Notes: a model not told the origin generated them from the sequence alone. A stretch of DNA of 64,000 bases from Rhodococcus sp. IEGM 1381 (GCF_030056795.1 NZ_JASHKQ010000002.1:1-64000); one strand, 5' to 3'; counted from the stretch's first letter, positions 1-9,749 are shown. A program made the numbers and translations.

Positions 1-878
1 AGAGTGGGACAGATGTTCGGGGTCGACGCCATCGCCTCGATCACGTCATCGGTGAATTCGGCCGGGTGCGGAGACGTGAACCGCACTCGCTCGAGCCCCT
101 CGATCGAGCCGCAGGCGGTCAGCAACGATGCGAACGCGCCGCGATCACGAGGCATGTCCGGATCGGCGAACGAGGCCCCGTAGGCATTGACGTTCTGGCC
201 GAGCAGCGTCACCTCGAGTACACCCTGATCCACCAAAGCCTGCACCTCGGCGAGGATGTCGCCGGGTCGACGATCGATCTCCTTGCCGCGCAGCGCCGGG
301 ACGATACAGAACGTGCAGGTGTTGTTGCAGCCCACGGAGATCGACACCCAACCCGCGTAGGTCGACTCTCGCTTCGCGGGCAGGGTGGACGGGAAGGCCT
401 CGAGCGACTCGAGGATCTCCACCTGCGCCTCGTCGTTGTGCCGGGCGCGCTCGAGCAACACCGGCAACGAACCGATGTTGTGGGTGCCGAAAACGACGTC
501 GACCCACGGAGCCTTCTCCACGACGGTGCTGCGATCCTTCTGCGCCAGGCAGCCGCCTACGGCGATCTGCATGTTGGGATTTCGCGTCTTCGCGGGCCGC
601 AACATGCCGAGGTTGCCGTAGAGCTTGTTGTCGGCGTTCTCCCGCACCGCACAGGTGTTGAAGACGACGAGGTCGGCATCGGTGCCGTCGTCCGCCGGAA
701 CGTAGCCGGCCTCCTCCAACAGACCCGACAGCCGCTCGGAGTCATGGACGTTCATCTGGCAACCGTGCGTGCGCACCTCGTAGCTGCGGGGAACTGCCGC
801 CGACGGGTCGGTCACCGGCACGGGATCGGGACTCCCGCGATCGGCCACGTCCACGGTCGAAAAAACACTAGTCTGCAC
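1..878 (-). CDS. miaB: tRNA-2-methylthio-N6-dimethylallyladenosine synthase MiaB (C-terminus outside window)
   Basis: MiaB adds a methylthio group to i6A37 of tRNAs that read UNN codons. The three cysteines of the auxiliary 4Fe-4S cluster are visible in [21 protein letters not shown] and GGCLAQ, followed by the radical-SAM motif GCNNTCTFC. About 292 residues are present of roughly 500 usual; the TRAM end lies left of base 1. The start is uncertain. GTG at 878 gives the longest sensible N-terminus, but the GGAGG lies almost against it; GTG at 854 is an alternative. The gene is divergent from gluA, with about 165 bp between them. Confidence 0.93.
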   Translation of the reverse strand, partial: MQTSVFSTVDVADRGSPDPVPVTDPSAAVPRSYEVRTHGCQMNVHDSERLSGLLEEAGYVPADDGTDADLVVFNTCAVRENADNKLYGNLGMLRPAKTRNPNMQIAVGGCLAQKDRSTVVEKAPWVDVVFGTHNIGSLPVLLERARHNDEAQVEILESLEAFPSTLPAKRESTYAGWVSISVGCNNTCTFCIVPALRGKEIDRRPGDILAEVQALVDQGVLEVTLLGQNVNAYGASFADPDMPRDRGAFASLLTACGSIEGLERVRFTSPHPAEFTDDVIEAMASTPNICPT

Positions 879-1043
879 CCCTCCAGGGTACGTCCATCAC
901 GCCGACCGGCCCGCCGGGGTCGCGGGCGTCACTGCAGACTGTGCAGGGCCGATGCGTGCCAACAGTAAAGTTTCCATTACATAATCGAAGATGGCAGGCG
1001 AAAACGCCGGTCGGCGAGGAAACTACGCATAGGGTTTCGTCTT

Positions 1044-1826
1044 ATGACGCACGCCACCGACGCGCCGGCATCGACACCCCCGCCGGGCGCACCTTCGATG
1101 ATCTCGCTCAAATCCGTCGACAAACATTTCGGTGATCTGCACGTCCTCAAGGACATCAACCTGGAAGTGCCGGCCGGTCAGGTCGTCATCGTCGTGGGTC
1201 CTTCCGGATCGGGTAAGTCGACTCTGTGCCGAACGATCAACCGGTTGGAGCCGATCGATTCCGGTGCCATCGAGGTCGACGGAGATCTACTCCCCGCCGA
1301 AGGAAAGGCTCTTGCGGCACTGCGTGCCGACGTGGGCATGGTGTTCCAGTCGTTCAATCTGTTCGCACACAAGACAATCCTGCAGAACGTCATGCTCGCG
1401 CCCATGAAGGTGCGCAAGCAGAAGAAGGACGAGGCAGAGAAGAGCGCGTTGGCTCTGCTCGAACGCGTGGGCATCGCCAACCAGGCCGACAAGTACCCCG
1501 CTCAGCTCTCCGGTGGTCAGCAGCAGCGTGTCGCCATCGCCCGGTCTCTCGCCATGAACCCCAAGGTGATGCTGTTCGACGAGCCCACCTCGGCCCTCGA
1601 CCCCGAAATGGTCAACGAGGTACTCGACGTCATGACCTCGCTTGCCAAGGAGGGCATGACGATGCTCGTCGTCACCCACGAGATGGGCTTCGCCCGCAAG
1701 GCAGGCGACCGCGTCATCTTCATGGCAGACGGAGCCGTCGTCGAGGACACCGATCCCGAAACCTTCTTCAAGTCCCCGAAGTCCGAACGCGCCAAGGACT
1801 TTCTGGGCAAGATCCTCGGTCACTGA
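1044..1826 (+). CDS. gluA: Glutamate ABC transporter ATP-binding protein GluA
   Basis: This is the ATPase of a polar amino acid (glutamate type) importer on the inner face of the membrane. It has Walker [10 protein letters not shown] near residues 52-60, signature LSGGQQQR, Walker [13 protein letters not shown] and the H-loop VVTHEM. Its 260 residues fit the family; the first 18 (Thr/Pro/Ala-rich) may not be translated, since [12 protein letters not shown] is the usual N-terminus. It is the first gene of gluABCD: a family-3 binding protein and two permeases follow on the same strand. The glutamate assignment rests on operon architecture and synteny, not on a seen binding site. Confidence 0.93.
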   Translation: MTHATDAPASTPPPGAPSMISLKSVDKHFGDLHVLKDINLEVPAGQVVIVVGPSGSGKSTLCRTINRLEPIDSGAIEVDGDLLPAEGKALAALRADVGMVFQSFNLFAHKTILQNVMLAPMKVRKQKKDEAEKSALALLERVGIANQADKYPAQLSGGQQQRVAIARSLAMNPKVMLFDEPTSALDPEMVNEVLDVMTSLAKEGMTMLVVTHEMGFARKAGDRVIFMADGAVVEDTDPETFFKSPKSERAKDFLGKILGH

Positions 1827-1879
1827 CCCGCTTCACCGTTCACCCCGAATACCCGAACCGATCCTTAAGGACATTCACT

Positions 1880-2710
1880 GTGAGAATCACCCGACCGCTT
1901 CGCTTCGGTGTCGCCATCGCCGCTCTCTCCATCGTCGCCACTGCCTGCGGCGGCGGCGAAGAGGCCCGCACCATCTCGAGCAGCGCCGAATCCGGCAACC
2001 TCATCGTCGGCATCAAGTTCGATCAGCCCGGCCTCGGTCTGCGCAATCCGGACGGCACCTTCAGCGGATTCGACGTCGAGGTCGCCAAGTACGTCGCCGG
2101 CAAGCTCGGCGTCGACGAGGCGAACATCGAATTCAAGGAGTCTCCCTCGGCACAGCGCGAGACCCTGATCGAAAACGGTGAGGTCGACTACATCGTCGCC
2201 ACCTACTCGATCACCGACACCCGCAAGGAGAAGGTCGGCTTCGCCGGACCGTACTTCGTGGCAGGACAATCGTTGCTCGTACGAGAAGACAACACCGACA
2301 TCACCGGACCTGCCTCTCTCGAAGGAAAGAGGCTCTGCTCTGTCTCCGGTTCGACGCCGGCTCAGAATATCGCCGACGAGTACCCCGGCGTGCAGCTCCA
2401 GAACTACGATACATACTCGGCGTGTGTAGAGGCACTAAACAACGGCCGCATCGATGCCGTTACCACCGACGACATCATCCTCGCCGGCTATGCAGCGCAG
2501 TTCCCGGGCAAGCTCAAGGTCGTCGGCGAGCCGTTCACCACCGAGAACTACGGCATCGGCCTGAACAAGGACGACACCGACGGACGCAACAAGATCAACG
2601 ACGCCATCGAAGAAATGATCTCCAGCGGTGCCTGGGAGCAGGCATTCGATCAGACCGTCGGTGCCTCGGGTTACCCACTGCCCGATGCACCCACCGTCGA
2701 TCGTTACTGA
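1880..2710 (+). CDS. gluB: Glutamate ABC transporter substrate-binding protein GluB
   Basis: This is an extracytoplasmic solute-binding protein of family 3 (276 aa) that delivers the amino acid to GluCD. The start is GTG 1880 because AAGGA lies 8 bases upstream and it gives a clean signal sequence MRITRPLRFGVAIAALS. The following VATAC is an imperfect lipobox, so lipid anchoring at that cysteine is likely. The mature part begins with a Gly/Glu linker and has the SBP hallmarks NLIVGIKFDQPGLG and GFDVEVAKYVAGKLG. A longer ORF in this frame starts inside gluA and is only a run-in. Confidence 0.92.
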   Translation: MRITRPLRFGVAIAALSIVATACGGGEEARTISSSAESGNLIVGIKFDQPGLGLRNPDGTFSGFDVEVAKYVAGKLGVDEANIEFKESPSAQRETLIENGEVDYIVATYSITDTRKEKVGFAGPYFVAGQSLLVREDNTDITGPASLEGKRLCSVSGSTPAQNIADEYPGVQLQNYDTYSACVEALNNGRIDAVTTDDIILAGYAAQFPGKLKVVGEPFTTENYGIGLNKDDTDGRNKINDAIEEMISSGAWEQAFDQTVGASGYPLPDAPTVDRY

Positions 2711-2800
2711 TTCCTAGAGCCCCCGAGCTCCGCTCCCGCGCCGCTGGCGGCGGAGCTCGGCGGCGTGAGTTCTCTCTGAGCCGTAAGGACCTGAGGCACC

Positions 2801-3478
2801 TTGAACCTATTGAGCAAGTACGGCAGTCAACTCGTCGAGGTATTCGTCACGACGATCCAGCTGACAGCGCTGTCGGCGATCGGTGCGCTGATCATCGGCA
2901 CGGTGATCGCAGCTATGCGCGTCTCACCGATCCCGATTGCCCGAGCGATCGCAACTGTGTACGTGACGATCTTTCGAAACACCCCACTAACGCTAATCAT
3001 TCTGTTCACCTCATTCGGCCTTTTTCAAACCCTTGGGTTAGCCCTCGCGCCAGAGGCATCGCCAACCGGGCTCGTCGACAACAACTTCCGACTGGCGGTA
3101 CTCGGGTTGAGTATTTACACCGCATCCTTTGTCGCTGAGTCTCTTCGGTCCGGAATCAACACGGTCCCGGTTGGTCAGGCCGAGGCCGGACGCTCCCTTG
3201 GCATGACATTTACCCAGAACATCTCCATTGTTGTTCTTCCACAAGCTTTCAGAGCAGTTGTCGGCCCGCTAGGCAGCGTTTTGATTGCATTGACCAAGAA
3301 CACGACCATTGCATCGGTGATCGGTGTCGTTGAGGCATCATTCTTAATGAAGGAGATGATCGAGAACGAAGCCGCGATCTTTGTCGTCGGCGGCATCTTT
3401 GCTCTCGGCTTCATGATCCTGACGCTCCCGACTGGGTTGCTGTTCGGGTACGTCAGCAAGCGATTGGCGGTGTCGTAA
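2801..3478 (+). CDS. gluC: Glutamate ABC transporter permease GluC
   Basis: This is an inner-membrane permease (225 aa) of the HisM/GlnP type with about five membrane segments. The permease EAA loop that contacts the ATPase is visible as GQAEAGRSLGMTF followed by LPQAFR. The start is TTG 2801, six bases after GAGG; no ATG fits. A 90-bp gap separates it from gluB. Base composition in 2950-3350 is a little less GC-rich than in its neighbours. The stop shares its last base with the gluD start (TAATG), so the two permeases are translationally coupled. Confidence 0.92.
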   Translation: MNLLSKYGSQLVEVFVTTIQLTALSAIGALIIGTVIAAMRVSPIPIARAIATVYVTIFRNTPLTLIILFTSFGLFQTLGLALAPEASPTGLVDNNFRLAVLGLSIYTASFVAESLRSGINTVPVGQAEAGRSLGMTFTQNISIVVLPQAFRAVVGPLGSVLIALTKNTTIASVIGVVEASFLMKEMIENEAAIFVVGGIFALGFMILTLPTGLLFGYVSKRLAVS

Positions 3479-4350
3479 TGAGTGATGCAGTAGCAGTTCT
3501 GTACGACGTTCCCGGACCCAAGGCAGTTCTGCGGTATCGCATTCTGTCGGGCGTAGTTGCCGTCGTCTCCATGGGAATCGCGTTCCTGATCTATCGCGCA
3601 CTCGACTCCAAAGGCCAGCTGACCGCTGACAAGTGGAGTCCGTTCCTCGAATCGACAACGTGGACAACCTATTTGTTGCCCGGCATCCAAGGAACGTTGA
3701 TCGCCGCGGCACTGTCGATCGTGTTCGCGCTCGTCCTCGGTGCGGCCCTCGGTATCGGCAGGCTCTCCGATCACCGGGTGGTGCGGGTGATCAGTGGCGC
3801 TTTCGTCGAGGTGTTCCGCGCGGTGCCCGTCCTGATCCTCATGATCTTCTTGTACGCGGTGTACGCGGATTACGAGGTCTTCAAGGTCAAGTACCTGGCG
3901 TTGGCCGCGGTGGTTACCGGTCTGACTCTGTACAACGGATCGGTCATCGCCGAGATCGTCCGGGCTGGAGTCAATTCACTGCCGAAGGGTCAGCGCGAAG
4001 CCGCGTCGGCGCTCGGGATGCGCAAGAGCCAGGTCATGCTCCTGGTCCTGCTCCCCCAGGCCGTCACCGCGATGTTGCCTGCGATCATTTCGCAGATGGT
4101 GGTGGCGCTGAAGGACTCGGCGCTCGGTTACGTCATCGGCTACGTCGAGGTCGTCCGTTCGGGACAGCAGGTGGGCGCGTTCTACAGTAACTACCTGCCC
4201 TCGCTGATCATCGTTGCCGTCATCATGATCATCATCAACTCCGCGTTGACGAAGTTGGCCACCGTAGTCGAACGTCGTCTGCGTTCGCGCAAGCGCAAGG
4301 CGGGCACCACTGCCGTCGTTCCTGCTTTCGACGGCGGACAGGCAGCCTGA
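3478..4350 (+). CDS. gluD: Glutamate ABC transporter permease GluD
   Basis: This is the second permease (290 aa), which pairs with GluC to form the channel. After a short cytoplasmic N-terminus it has about five to six hydrophobic segments, and the EAA loop reads KGQREAASALGMRKS followed by LPQAV. The C-terminus is basic and cytoplasmic (RRLRSRKRKAG). It starts in a TAATG overlap with gluC and ends 40 bp before a strong hairpin terminator that closes the gluABCD operon. Confidence 0.93.
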   Translation: MSDAVAVLYDVPGPKAVLRYRILSGVVAVVSMGIAFLIYRALDSKGQLTADKWSPFLESTTWTTYLLPGIQGTLIAAALSIVFALVLGAALGIGRLSDHRVVRVISGAFVEVFRAVPVLILMIFLYAVYADYEVFKVKYLALAAVVTGLTLYNGSVIAEIVRAGVNSLPKGQREAASALGMRKSQVMLLVLLPQAVTAMLPAIISQMVVALKDSALGYVIGYVEVVRSGQQVGAFYSNYLPSLIIVAVIMIIINSALTKLATVVERRLRSRKRKAGTTAVVPAFDGGQAA

Positions 4351-4390
4351 CGTCACGTCGGTTGTAACATCTGGGAAGCCCTGGACAAGT

Positions 4391-4423
4391 AAGGCCCGCA
4401 ACACCGATGGTGTTGCGGGCCTT
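4391..4423. terminator. Bidirectional terminator between gluD and recX
   Basis: A perfect 15-bp stem (AAGGCCCGCAACACC and its complement) encloses the loop GAT and is followed by ACTGTTTCTC. It lies between the convergent gluD and recX and can serve both operons. Confidence 0.9.
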
Positions 4424-4458
4424 ACTGTTTCTCGACGGCACCGGCTCGAGGTGGACGA

Positions 4459-5010
4459 TCACATCGAGTCGGGGCCGTCGAAGTCTTCGGTGTCTGCACC
4501 TGCGCGGTCGAGTTCTTCTTTGACCACCGCAAATGCCATTCCTTGCGAGTATCCGCGGCGAGCGAGCATACCGACCAGCTTGCGGACTACCTTGTCTCGC
4601 TCCACACGGGCATCCGGACCACTCGAATCCGGCAGCCTCAGGGTACGAAATCGCTTGCGTACCAATTCACCTGCACGGTGGCGCTCGTCGTCGGCATCGA
4701 TCAGATCCAACGCATGTGCCGCGAGTTCGCTACTGACGCCCTTGGTTCGGAGTTCCATGCTCAAGGCGCGTTTACCCTTGCCGGAGTACTTGTGCCGAGA
4801 GTGGACCCACTGCTGCGCGAACGATTCGTCATCGACGAGTTTCGCTTTTTCGAGACGGTCGAGAACTGCATTCGCGATCTCTGCGGTGAATCCCTTCTTG
4901 GAAAGACTCGTTTCGAGTTCGTGCCTGCTGCGCGCTCGGTCGGTCAGCAACCGAAGGCAGACATCTTTCGCCTGCGTTTCGGTGCCGCCACCCTCGTCTC
5001 GTTGCTGCAC
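4459..5010 (-). CDS. recX: Regulatory protein RecX
   Basis: RecX binds the RecA filament and limits its ATPase and strand-exchange activity. The 183-residue protein has the three-helix repeat architecture of the family, for example CLRLLTDRARSRHELET near the N-terminus and SMELRTKGVSSELA in the middle. It starts 12 bp after the recA stop, so it is co-transcribed with recA and falls under the same DNA-damage control. Confidence 0.95.
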   Translation of the reverse strand: MQQRDEGGGTETQAKDVCLRLLTDRARSRHELETSLSKKGFTAEIANAVLDRLEKAKLVDDESFAQQWVHSRHKYSGKGKRALSMELRTKGVSSELAAHALDLIDADDERHRAGELVRKRFRTLRLPDSSGPDARVERDKVVRKLVGMLARRGYSQGMAFAVVKEELDRAGADTEDFDGPDSM

Positions 5011-5022
5011 AGCGGCAACGGG

Positions 5023-6060
5023 TTAGAAGTCCACCGGAGCGACTGCAGGCTCCTCCGCGGTGACGTCCGCGCCGATCTGCAGCTTCTCCATGATCTTCTT
5101 CTCGATCTCGTCCCGCACATCGGGGTTCTCGAGCATGAACTTGCGGGCGTTCTCCTTGCCCTGGCCGAGTTGATCGCCCTCATAGGTGAACCACGAACCC
5201 GACTTGCGGATGAAGCCGTGCTCGACGCCCATGTCGATCAACGAGCCCTCACGGCTGATGCCCTTGCCGTAGATGATGTCGAACTCGGCCTGCTTGAACG
5301 GCGGCGCGACCTTGTTCTTGACGACCTTGACCCGAGTGCGGTTACCGATGGCGTCGGTTCCGTCCTTCAGGGTCTCGATGCGGCGGATGTCGAGGCGAAC
5401 CGAGGCGTAGAACTTCAATGCCTTACCACCGGTGGTGGTTTCGGGAGAGCCGAACATGACGCCGATCTTCTCGCGCAGCTGGTTGATGAAGATGACGGTG
5501 GTGCCGGAGTTGCTCATGGCACCGGTGATCTTGCGTAGCGCCTGGCTCATCAGGCGCGCCTGCAGACCCACGTGACTGTCGCCCATCTCGCCTTCGATCT
5601 CGGCGCGCGGTACGAGTGCCGCCACCGAGTCGATCACGACGATATCGAGTGCGCCCGAACGGATCAGCATGTCGGCGATCTCGAGGGCTTGCTCACCGGT
5701 GTCGGGCTGCGAGACCAGCAGAGCATCGGTGTCGACACCGAGCTTCTTCGCGTAGTCCGGATCCAGTGCGTGCTCCGCGTCGATGAAGGCGGCGATGCCG
5801 CCGGCCCGCTGAGCACTGGCCACCGCGTGCAAGGCGACGGTGGTCTTACCCGAGGACTCCGGGCCGTAGACCTCGATGACACGTCCACGCGGCAACCCTC
5901 CGATGCCGAGTGCCACATCGAGCGCGATCGATCCGGTGGGGATGACGGCGATGGGCTGGCGGACCTCGTCACCGAGGCGCATCACCGAACCTTTGCCGAA
6001 GTTCTTGTCGATCTGCGCAAGAGCGAGATCGAGTGCTTTGTCGCGATCGTATGCAGCCAT
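5023..6060 (-). CDS. recA: Recombinase RecA
   Basis: RecA forms filaments on single-stranded DNA, pairs homologous strands and triggers LexA self-cleavage. The 345-residue protein is complete: Walker [10 protein letters not shown], Walker [12 protein letters not shown], loop L1/L2 region with [10 protein letters not shown] and [13 protein letters not shown], and the acidic C-terminal tail. No intein interrupts it, unlike in M. tuberculosis. The upstream region holds both a LexA box and a PafBC-type promoter; recX follows in the same operon. Confidence 0.98.
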   Translation of the reverse strand: MAAYDRDKALDLALAQIDKNFGKGSVMRLGDEVRQPIAVIPTGSIALDVALGIGGLPRGRVIEVYGPESSGKTTVALHAVASAQRAGGIAAFIDAEHALDPDYAKKLGVDTDALLVSQPDTGEQALEIADMLIRSGALDIVVIDSVAALVPRAEIEGEMGDSHVGLQARLMSQALRKITGAMSNSGTTVIFINQLREKIGVMFGSPETTTGGKALKFYASVRLDIRRIETLKDGTDAIGNRTRVKVVKNKVAPPFKQAEFDIIYGKGISREGSLIDMGVEHGFIRKSGSWFTYEGDQLGQGKENARKFMLENPDVRDEIEKKIMEKLQIGADVTAEEPAVAPVDF

Positions 6061-6120
6061 CGTGAGCTCCCTGTGTCGTGTCGTTCAGCTGTGTCGTGTC
6101 GATCAGCTTTGTCGTCGGTA

Positions 6121-6143
6121 ACGCTAGAACGGGGTACCGACAA
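6121..6143 (-). promoter_or_regulatory. PafBC-type (RecA-NDp) promoter of recA
   Basis: On the minus strand TTGTCGGT is followed after 9 bases by TAGCGT. This matches the LexA-independent recA promoter of mycobacteria (TTGTCRGTG, spacer, TANNNT), which the activator PafBC uses. The -10-like element ends about 60 bp upstream of the recA ATG. Confidence 0.7.
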
Positions 6144-6187
6144 GAAGTTTCTCTGGACCGCTCAGCAACCGTTGACACCAGCATAGG

Positions 6188-6203
6188 GGAACACGTGTTC
6201 GAG
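6188..6203. promoter_or_regulatory. LexA (SOS) box upstream of recA
   Basis: GGGAAC-ACGT-GTTCGA matches the actinobacterial SOS box TCGAAC-N4-GTTCGA, with a perfect right half and GAAC in the left half. It lies about 130 bp before the recA start and 45 bp upstream of the PafBC-type promoter, so repression may act on a second, upstream recA promoter. Confidence 0.8.
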
Positions 6204-6257
6204 TCAACTACCACGACGTTCGACACGCCGAGCAAACTCGATCCGATCTACGGAGCG

Positions 6258-6449
6258 CTACCAGCGTTCTCTCGGAACGTCGAACTCGTAGCAGATCGAG
6301 CGCCAGACTTCCCTCGGGTCGACGCCCTCCTCGATGGCCTGAGCCCCGGTTCGTCCGATGCCGGACAGAACATGATCGGTCAGCAGGGAATTGCCTCGAA
6401 CGGAGCCGAACTCCTCGGTGAGCAGTTCACGAAATTCGGTCAGACGCAC
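6258..6449 (-). CDS. DUF3046 family protein
   Basis: This 63-residue acidic protein starts MRLTEFRELLTEEFG and ends with WRSICYEFDVPRERW, typical of DUF3046. The family sits directly upstream of recA throughout Mycobacteriales (Rv2738c in M. tuberculosis); its function is unknown. Here it lies 10 bp downstream of the glycosyltransferase gene and is probably co-transcribed with it. The recA SOS box lies just after its stop. Confidence 0.85.
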   Translation of the reverse strand: MRLTEFRELLTEEFGSVRGNSLLTDHVLSGIGRTGAQAIEEGVDPREVWRSICYEFDVPRERW

Positions 6450-6459
6450 ATCGTCAACC

Positions 6460-7629
6460 CTAACGTCCCGTCCCTCGCGCGCTCCGGGCGAGGACCTCGT
6501 GACATACCGCCACCGGATCTCCGACGGAATTCGCGCCGGCCGCTGCCGCGGCTGCAGCCCGGGCGAATCGCGGATCGGCGAGAACGTCGGCCACCGCGCC
6601 GGCGATGGAGGTTGCCGTAGGGGGTCGCACGATCATGGCGCTCCCCTGCCGCGCAGCCCGATTCGCCAGCTCCCACTGATCACCGCCACCGGGCACGGTC
6701 ACCACCGGAACTCCGTGCATGAGAGCTTTGGCCAACATGCCATGGCCACCCCCGCACACCACCACATCGGCGTGACGCAGAAGTTCGTCCTGCCGACCGA
6801 GCCCCGCATTCGCCCAGTTCGGCAATACGTCGGGGGCCCCGTCGAGAACCGACGCCACTACCCGAACTTCGGTGCCGTCCAACCCTTTCAGTGCCATCTC
6901 GAGCATTCCCTCGGCACCGGTGAATGCCGTCGACGGGGCGACCATCACCAACGGCGATTTGCCGTCGGGCAGCTCGAGCACATCGTCGGTGGGCTCCCAC
7001 AGCAACGGACCGATCAGGTGCGCGTCCTCCGGCCAGTCGGGACGCTCCACCTCCAACGCGGGAATGGTGGCAACCAGCCGAGCGCTCGGGCCCGGATCCC
7101 GGGCGGGTAGCCCGATACTCGTCCTGGCGAGGGAGCGTTGAGTCCGTCCCTGCGCAATCGAGCGTGCCGTCAGCGCGCGCATCACGGTATCGCGCAGCCT
7201 GCCACGAAGACCGGTGCCGGGAGCCAACCCACTTCCGATGGGCGGCAACCCTTTCGAGGGTGAATACAGGGGATGGGGCGAGAGCTCGACCCAGGGTGTG
7301 CCGAGACGTTCGGCAGCCATGCCCCCTCCTGCCGTCAGAATGTCGGACACCACGAGGTCGACGTTCTCCCGCTCGAGGTCGGGCAACAATTCGGTGGCGA
7401 CGAAGGCCGCGCGAGAGTGAATACGCTGTCCGGCGTCCAGATCGTCGTCCTCCGGTCTCGGTGCCAACCCGCCCAACGGGAAGGTCCGCAGCCCGAGCGC
7501 ACGGGCATCGGGCACCCAACGACTTCCGGTGAACAGGACCGGTTCGTCACCGGCCGCACGAAACAACAGGGACAGGGCAATGGCCGGAAACGCATGCCCC
7601 GGATCGGGCCCGGCCACCACTGCAACTCG
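6460..7629 (-). CDS. Family-1 (MGT-like) glycosyltransferase
   Basis: A 389-residue protein with the GT-B fold. The N-terminus MRVAVVAGPDPGHAFPAI is the acceptor-side Rossmann start, and the donor-binding motif near the C-terminus reads GGGHGMLAKALMHGVPVV followed by PGGGDQWELA. It should transfer a sugar from a nucleotide sugar to a lipid or small-molecule acceptor; the substrate is unknown. ATG 7629 is chosen because the Rossmann strand starts there; an in-frame extension to 7710 would overlap the next gene. The position matches Rv2739c next to recA. Confidence 0.8.
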   Translation of the reverse strand, partial: RVAVVAGPDPGHAFPAIALSLLFRAAGDEPVLFTGSRWVPDARALGLRTFPLGGLAPRPEDDDLDAGQRIHSRAAFVATELLPDLERENVDLVVSDILTAGGGMAAERLGTPWVELSPHPLYSPSKGLPPIGSGLAPGTGLRGRLRDTVMRALTARSIAQGRTQRSLARTSIGLPARDPGPSARLVATIPALEVERPDWPEDAHLIGPLLWEPTDDVLELPDGKSPLVMVAPSTAFTGAEGMLEMALKGLDGTEVRVVASVLDGAPDVLPNWANAGLGRQDELLRHADVVVCGGGHGMLAKALMHGVPVVTVPGGGDQWELANRAARQGSAMIVRPPTATSIAGAVADVLADPRFARAAAAAAAGANSVGDPVAVCHEVLARSARGTGR

Positions 7630-7706
7630 CATCGACCCAGCGTGCCACACCCCATTCGACGAGCTCGACGCCGTATCGAGGATCACCGAAGGTGAACGAG
7701 GGCCCG

Positions 7707-8342
7707 TCACGCGCTCCGGGGACGCAGATAGGCATCGACCGCGTACGCCATCTGGTGCATCACCTCGGCACCGGGGATGCGCTCGGACACCATCTCGGCG
7801 GACTGGACAGCCGACTGCACCATCAACAGCAACATCGTTGCCAACGTCGCGGGATCCCCCGCACGAATAGACGAATCACCTTGTCCCACAACAATCAAAG
7901 ACGACAGCGTATCGATGATCAACGACTGGCTGGTACCGAGCCGATGCAGGATGTACGTGGCCAGCACATCGGAATCGGAACGGAGAATCTTCACGAAAAG
8001 CGGGTGAATTCGGATCCGATCGGCAGCCTGGTCCACGGCGGTCACGATCTGGTCTCGACCGGATGCGGTCGCGTCGAAGCTGGGAATGAGTGCGCTGATC
8101 TCGCGGGTGAGCAGGCTGGAAACCACCGCCCGTGTATCCGTCCATCGTCGGTAGACAGTCGGTCTGCTGACCTCGGCTCGTCGGGCGATCTCGGCCAGGG
8201 TGGTGCGCCTGACTCCATGCTCGAGGATGCACGATCGGGCCGCGTCGAGGACAGTGTCTTCGATCGACTTCTCGGGCGCATCCATCTCGGACGGATGCGC
8301 GGACCGAGACGAGGCAGGACTCGATACCGGTCGCTCGGTCAC
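7707..8342 (-). CDS. TetR-family transcriptional regulator
   Basis: A 211-residue regulator. The N-terminal helix-turn-helix reads TTLAEIARRAEVSRPTVYRRW (split here: TTLAEIARRAEVS, RPTVYRRW), followed by an all-helical ligand domain. GTG 8342 is preferred because GAAGGG lies just upstream; an internal ATG at 8285 is possible. It reads into the glycosyltransferase gene 77 bp downstream and diverges from the lipid kinase at 8567, so either neighbour may be its target. Confidence 0.85.
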   Translation of the reverse strand: MTERPVSSPASSRSAHPSEMDAPEKSIEDTVLDAARSCILEHGVRRTTLAEIARRAEVSRPTVYRRWTDTRAVVSSLLTREISALIPSFDATASGRDQIVTAVDQAADRIRIHPLFVKILRSDSDVLATYILHRLGTSQSLIIDTLSSLIVVGQGDSSIRAGDPATLATMLLLMVQSAVQSAEMVSERIPGAEVMHQMAYAVDAYLRPRSA

Positions 8343-8566
8343 GTGCCACCCTTCACAATATGGGCCGAAAATCTGTACCGCGGGCCGAAGCAAGTAATTT
8401 CGTTACTATACCTCACGGCTTCGGGCGCATTCGGTCCTCGAGTCGCCTGACAACACGCATCGGCAATCTACGCCGAAGACAGTCGACGGGGAATAGCGCC
8501 GGTCGCCGACACGGTAATCGTCAACCCTGGCAAGCTGATCGACGTGACCGACGAATCCGGACGACC

Positions 8567-9487
8567 ATGACCCGATCGGTAACAGTGCTGACCAATCCGA
8601 CGGCCGGTCGTGGTCGCGCAGCGCACACCGGTCGGCGCGCCGTGGCACGACTTCGCGAGCGCGAGATTCACGTCACGGCCATCGAAGGCCGTACCCCAGG
8701 AGACGCGTTGGCATTGTTGAACAGAGCCGTCGACAGCGGAACTGACGCCGTGATCGCGGTCGGCGGCGACGGGCTGGTCAATCTCGTGGTTCAGGTCCTC
8801 GCCGGCACCGACACCCCGATGGGTCTGATACCTGCGGGCACCGGAAACGATCTGGCCCGCGTTCTGGGGATACCTCGGGGCGATGCAGTCCGGGCAGCCG
8901 ACGTCGTCGCCGACGATCTGACGCGAACGATCGATTTGGGTCGCGCCGGTGACCGGTGGTTTGCAACCGTTTTGTCCAGTGGTTTCGATTCCCTGGTCAC
9001 CGAGAGAGCCAGTCGACTTCGGTGGTTCGGCGGTCCCCTGCGCTACGACGCAGCCATGATCCTGCAATTGGCCACGCTCGAAAAGCTTTCTTACGTCATG
9101 GAATTGGACGATGCCGAACTTCGGGTCGACGCCACGCTGATCGCCGTCGGGAACGGCAGCTGTTACGGCGGCGGGATGGCGATATGCCCTGCAGCTCGGG
9201 TGGACGACGGTCTGCTCGACATCACCGTCGTGCGGGGAGTGAGTCGAACTCGACTTCTCAGGATGTCGCCTACCCTCTACCGGGGAACGCACATCGATCT
9301 CCCAGAGGTCGATACCTATAGATCGAAGCGGGTCACCCTGAGGTGCGAGGGGATAGTCGCATATGCGGACGGTGAATGCGTCGGTGAACTGCCGGTCACA
9401 GTGCAGTCCGTACCGGGTGCTGTACGGGTGTTCGTGGACCGGAGTTTCTCGTCACCAGGGTGGAAGGACCGACGAGTCAGTACTTGA
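8567..9487 (+). CDS. Diacylglycerol/lipid kinase family protein
   Basis: A 306-residue DAGK-catalytic-domain protein. The nucleotide-binding signature GGDGLVNLVVQVLAG is followed by PMGLIPAGTGNDLARVLGIP. It should phosphorylate diacylglycerol or a related lipid at the membrane; mycobacterial homologues feed phosphatidic acid to phosphoinositide and PIM synthesis. ATG 8567 begins the conserved MTRSVTVLTNPTAGRGRA; the reading frame is open upstream but that part is not conserved in character. The gene overlaps by 11 bp the end of the convergent small membrane protein gene. Confidence 0.85.
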   Translation: MTRSVTVLTNPTAGRGRAAHTGRRAVARLREREIHVTAIEGRTPGDALALLNRAVDSGTDAVIAVGGDGLVNLVVQVLAGTDTPMGLIPAGTGNDLARVLGIPRGDAVRAADVVADDLTRTIDLGRAGDRWFATVLSSGFDSLVTERASRLRWFGGPLRYDAAMILQLATLEKLSYVMELDDAELRVDATLIAVGNGSCYGGGMAICPAARVDDGLLDITVVRGVSRTRLLRMSPTLYRGTHIDLPEVDTYRSKRVTLRCEGIVAYADGECVGELPVTVQSVPGAVRVFVDRSFSSPGWKDRRVST

Positions 9488-9650
9488 GCGAAGGGTGGTC
9501 GTCGTTCGACGAGATCGCCTTGTACAGCCACACCAGCCCCAACACGATGGCACCGGCCACAACCAGCCAGAACACACCCTTGATGATGGTGCCCAGAAGC
9601 GCGAGCGCGATCCAGATCAGGACGATGAATCCGAGTACTTTCCAGAACAT
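9477..9650 (-). CDS. Small membrane protein downstream of pspM
   Basis: A 57-residue protein starting MFWKVLGFIVLIWIALAL, with two hydrophobic segments and a short polar tail (SSNDDHPSLKY). ATG 9650 has GGAG six bases upstream; a longer in-frame start at 9728 adds a charged stretch that spoils the membrane segment. It lies 100 bp downstream of pspM on the same strand, the place held by pspN in M. tuberculosis, but it does not look like PspN. A role in the phage-shock response is inference from position only. Confidence 0.65.
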   Translation of the reverse strand: MFWKVLGFIVLIWIALALLGTIIKGVFWLVVAGAIVLGLVWLYKAISSNDDHPSLKY

Positions 9651-9749
9651 GCGGAACTCCAACCGTATCGACGCGCACCGTGTCGTGTCGCGTACATCGA
9701 TCTTGACATCGGTGCGCTCCGAGCACATCGGGGTGAACCCTGAATTGTG

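Noticed and set aside
5023..6060. Intein in recA
   Set aside because: The 345-residue protein is continuous and of normal length.
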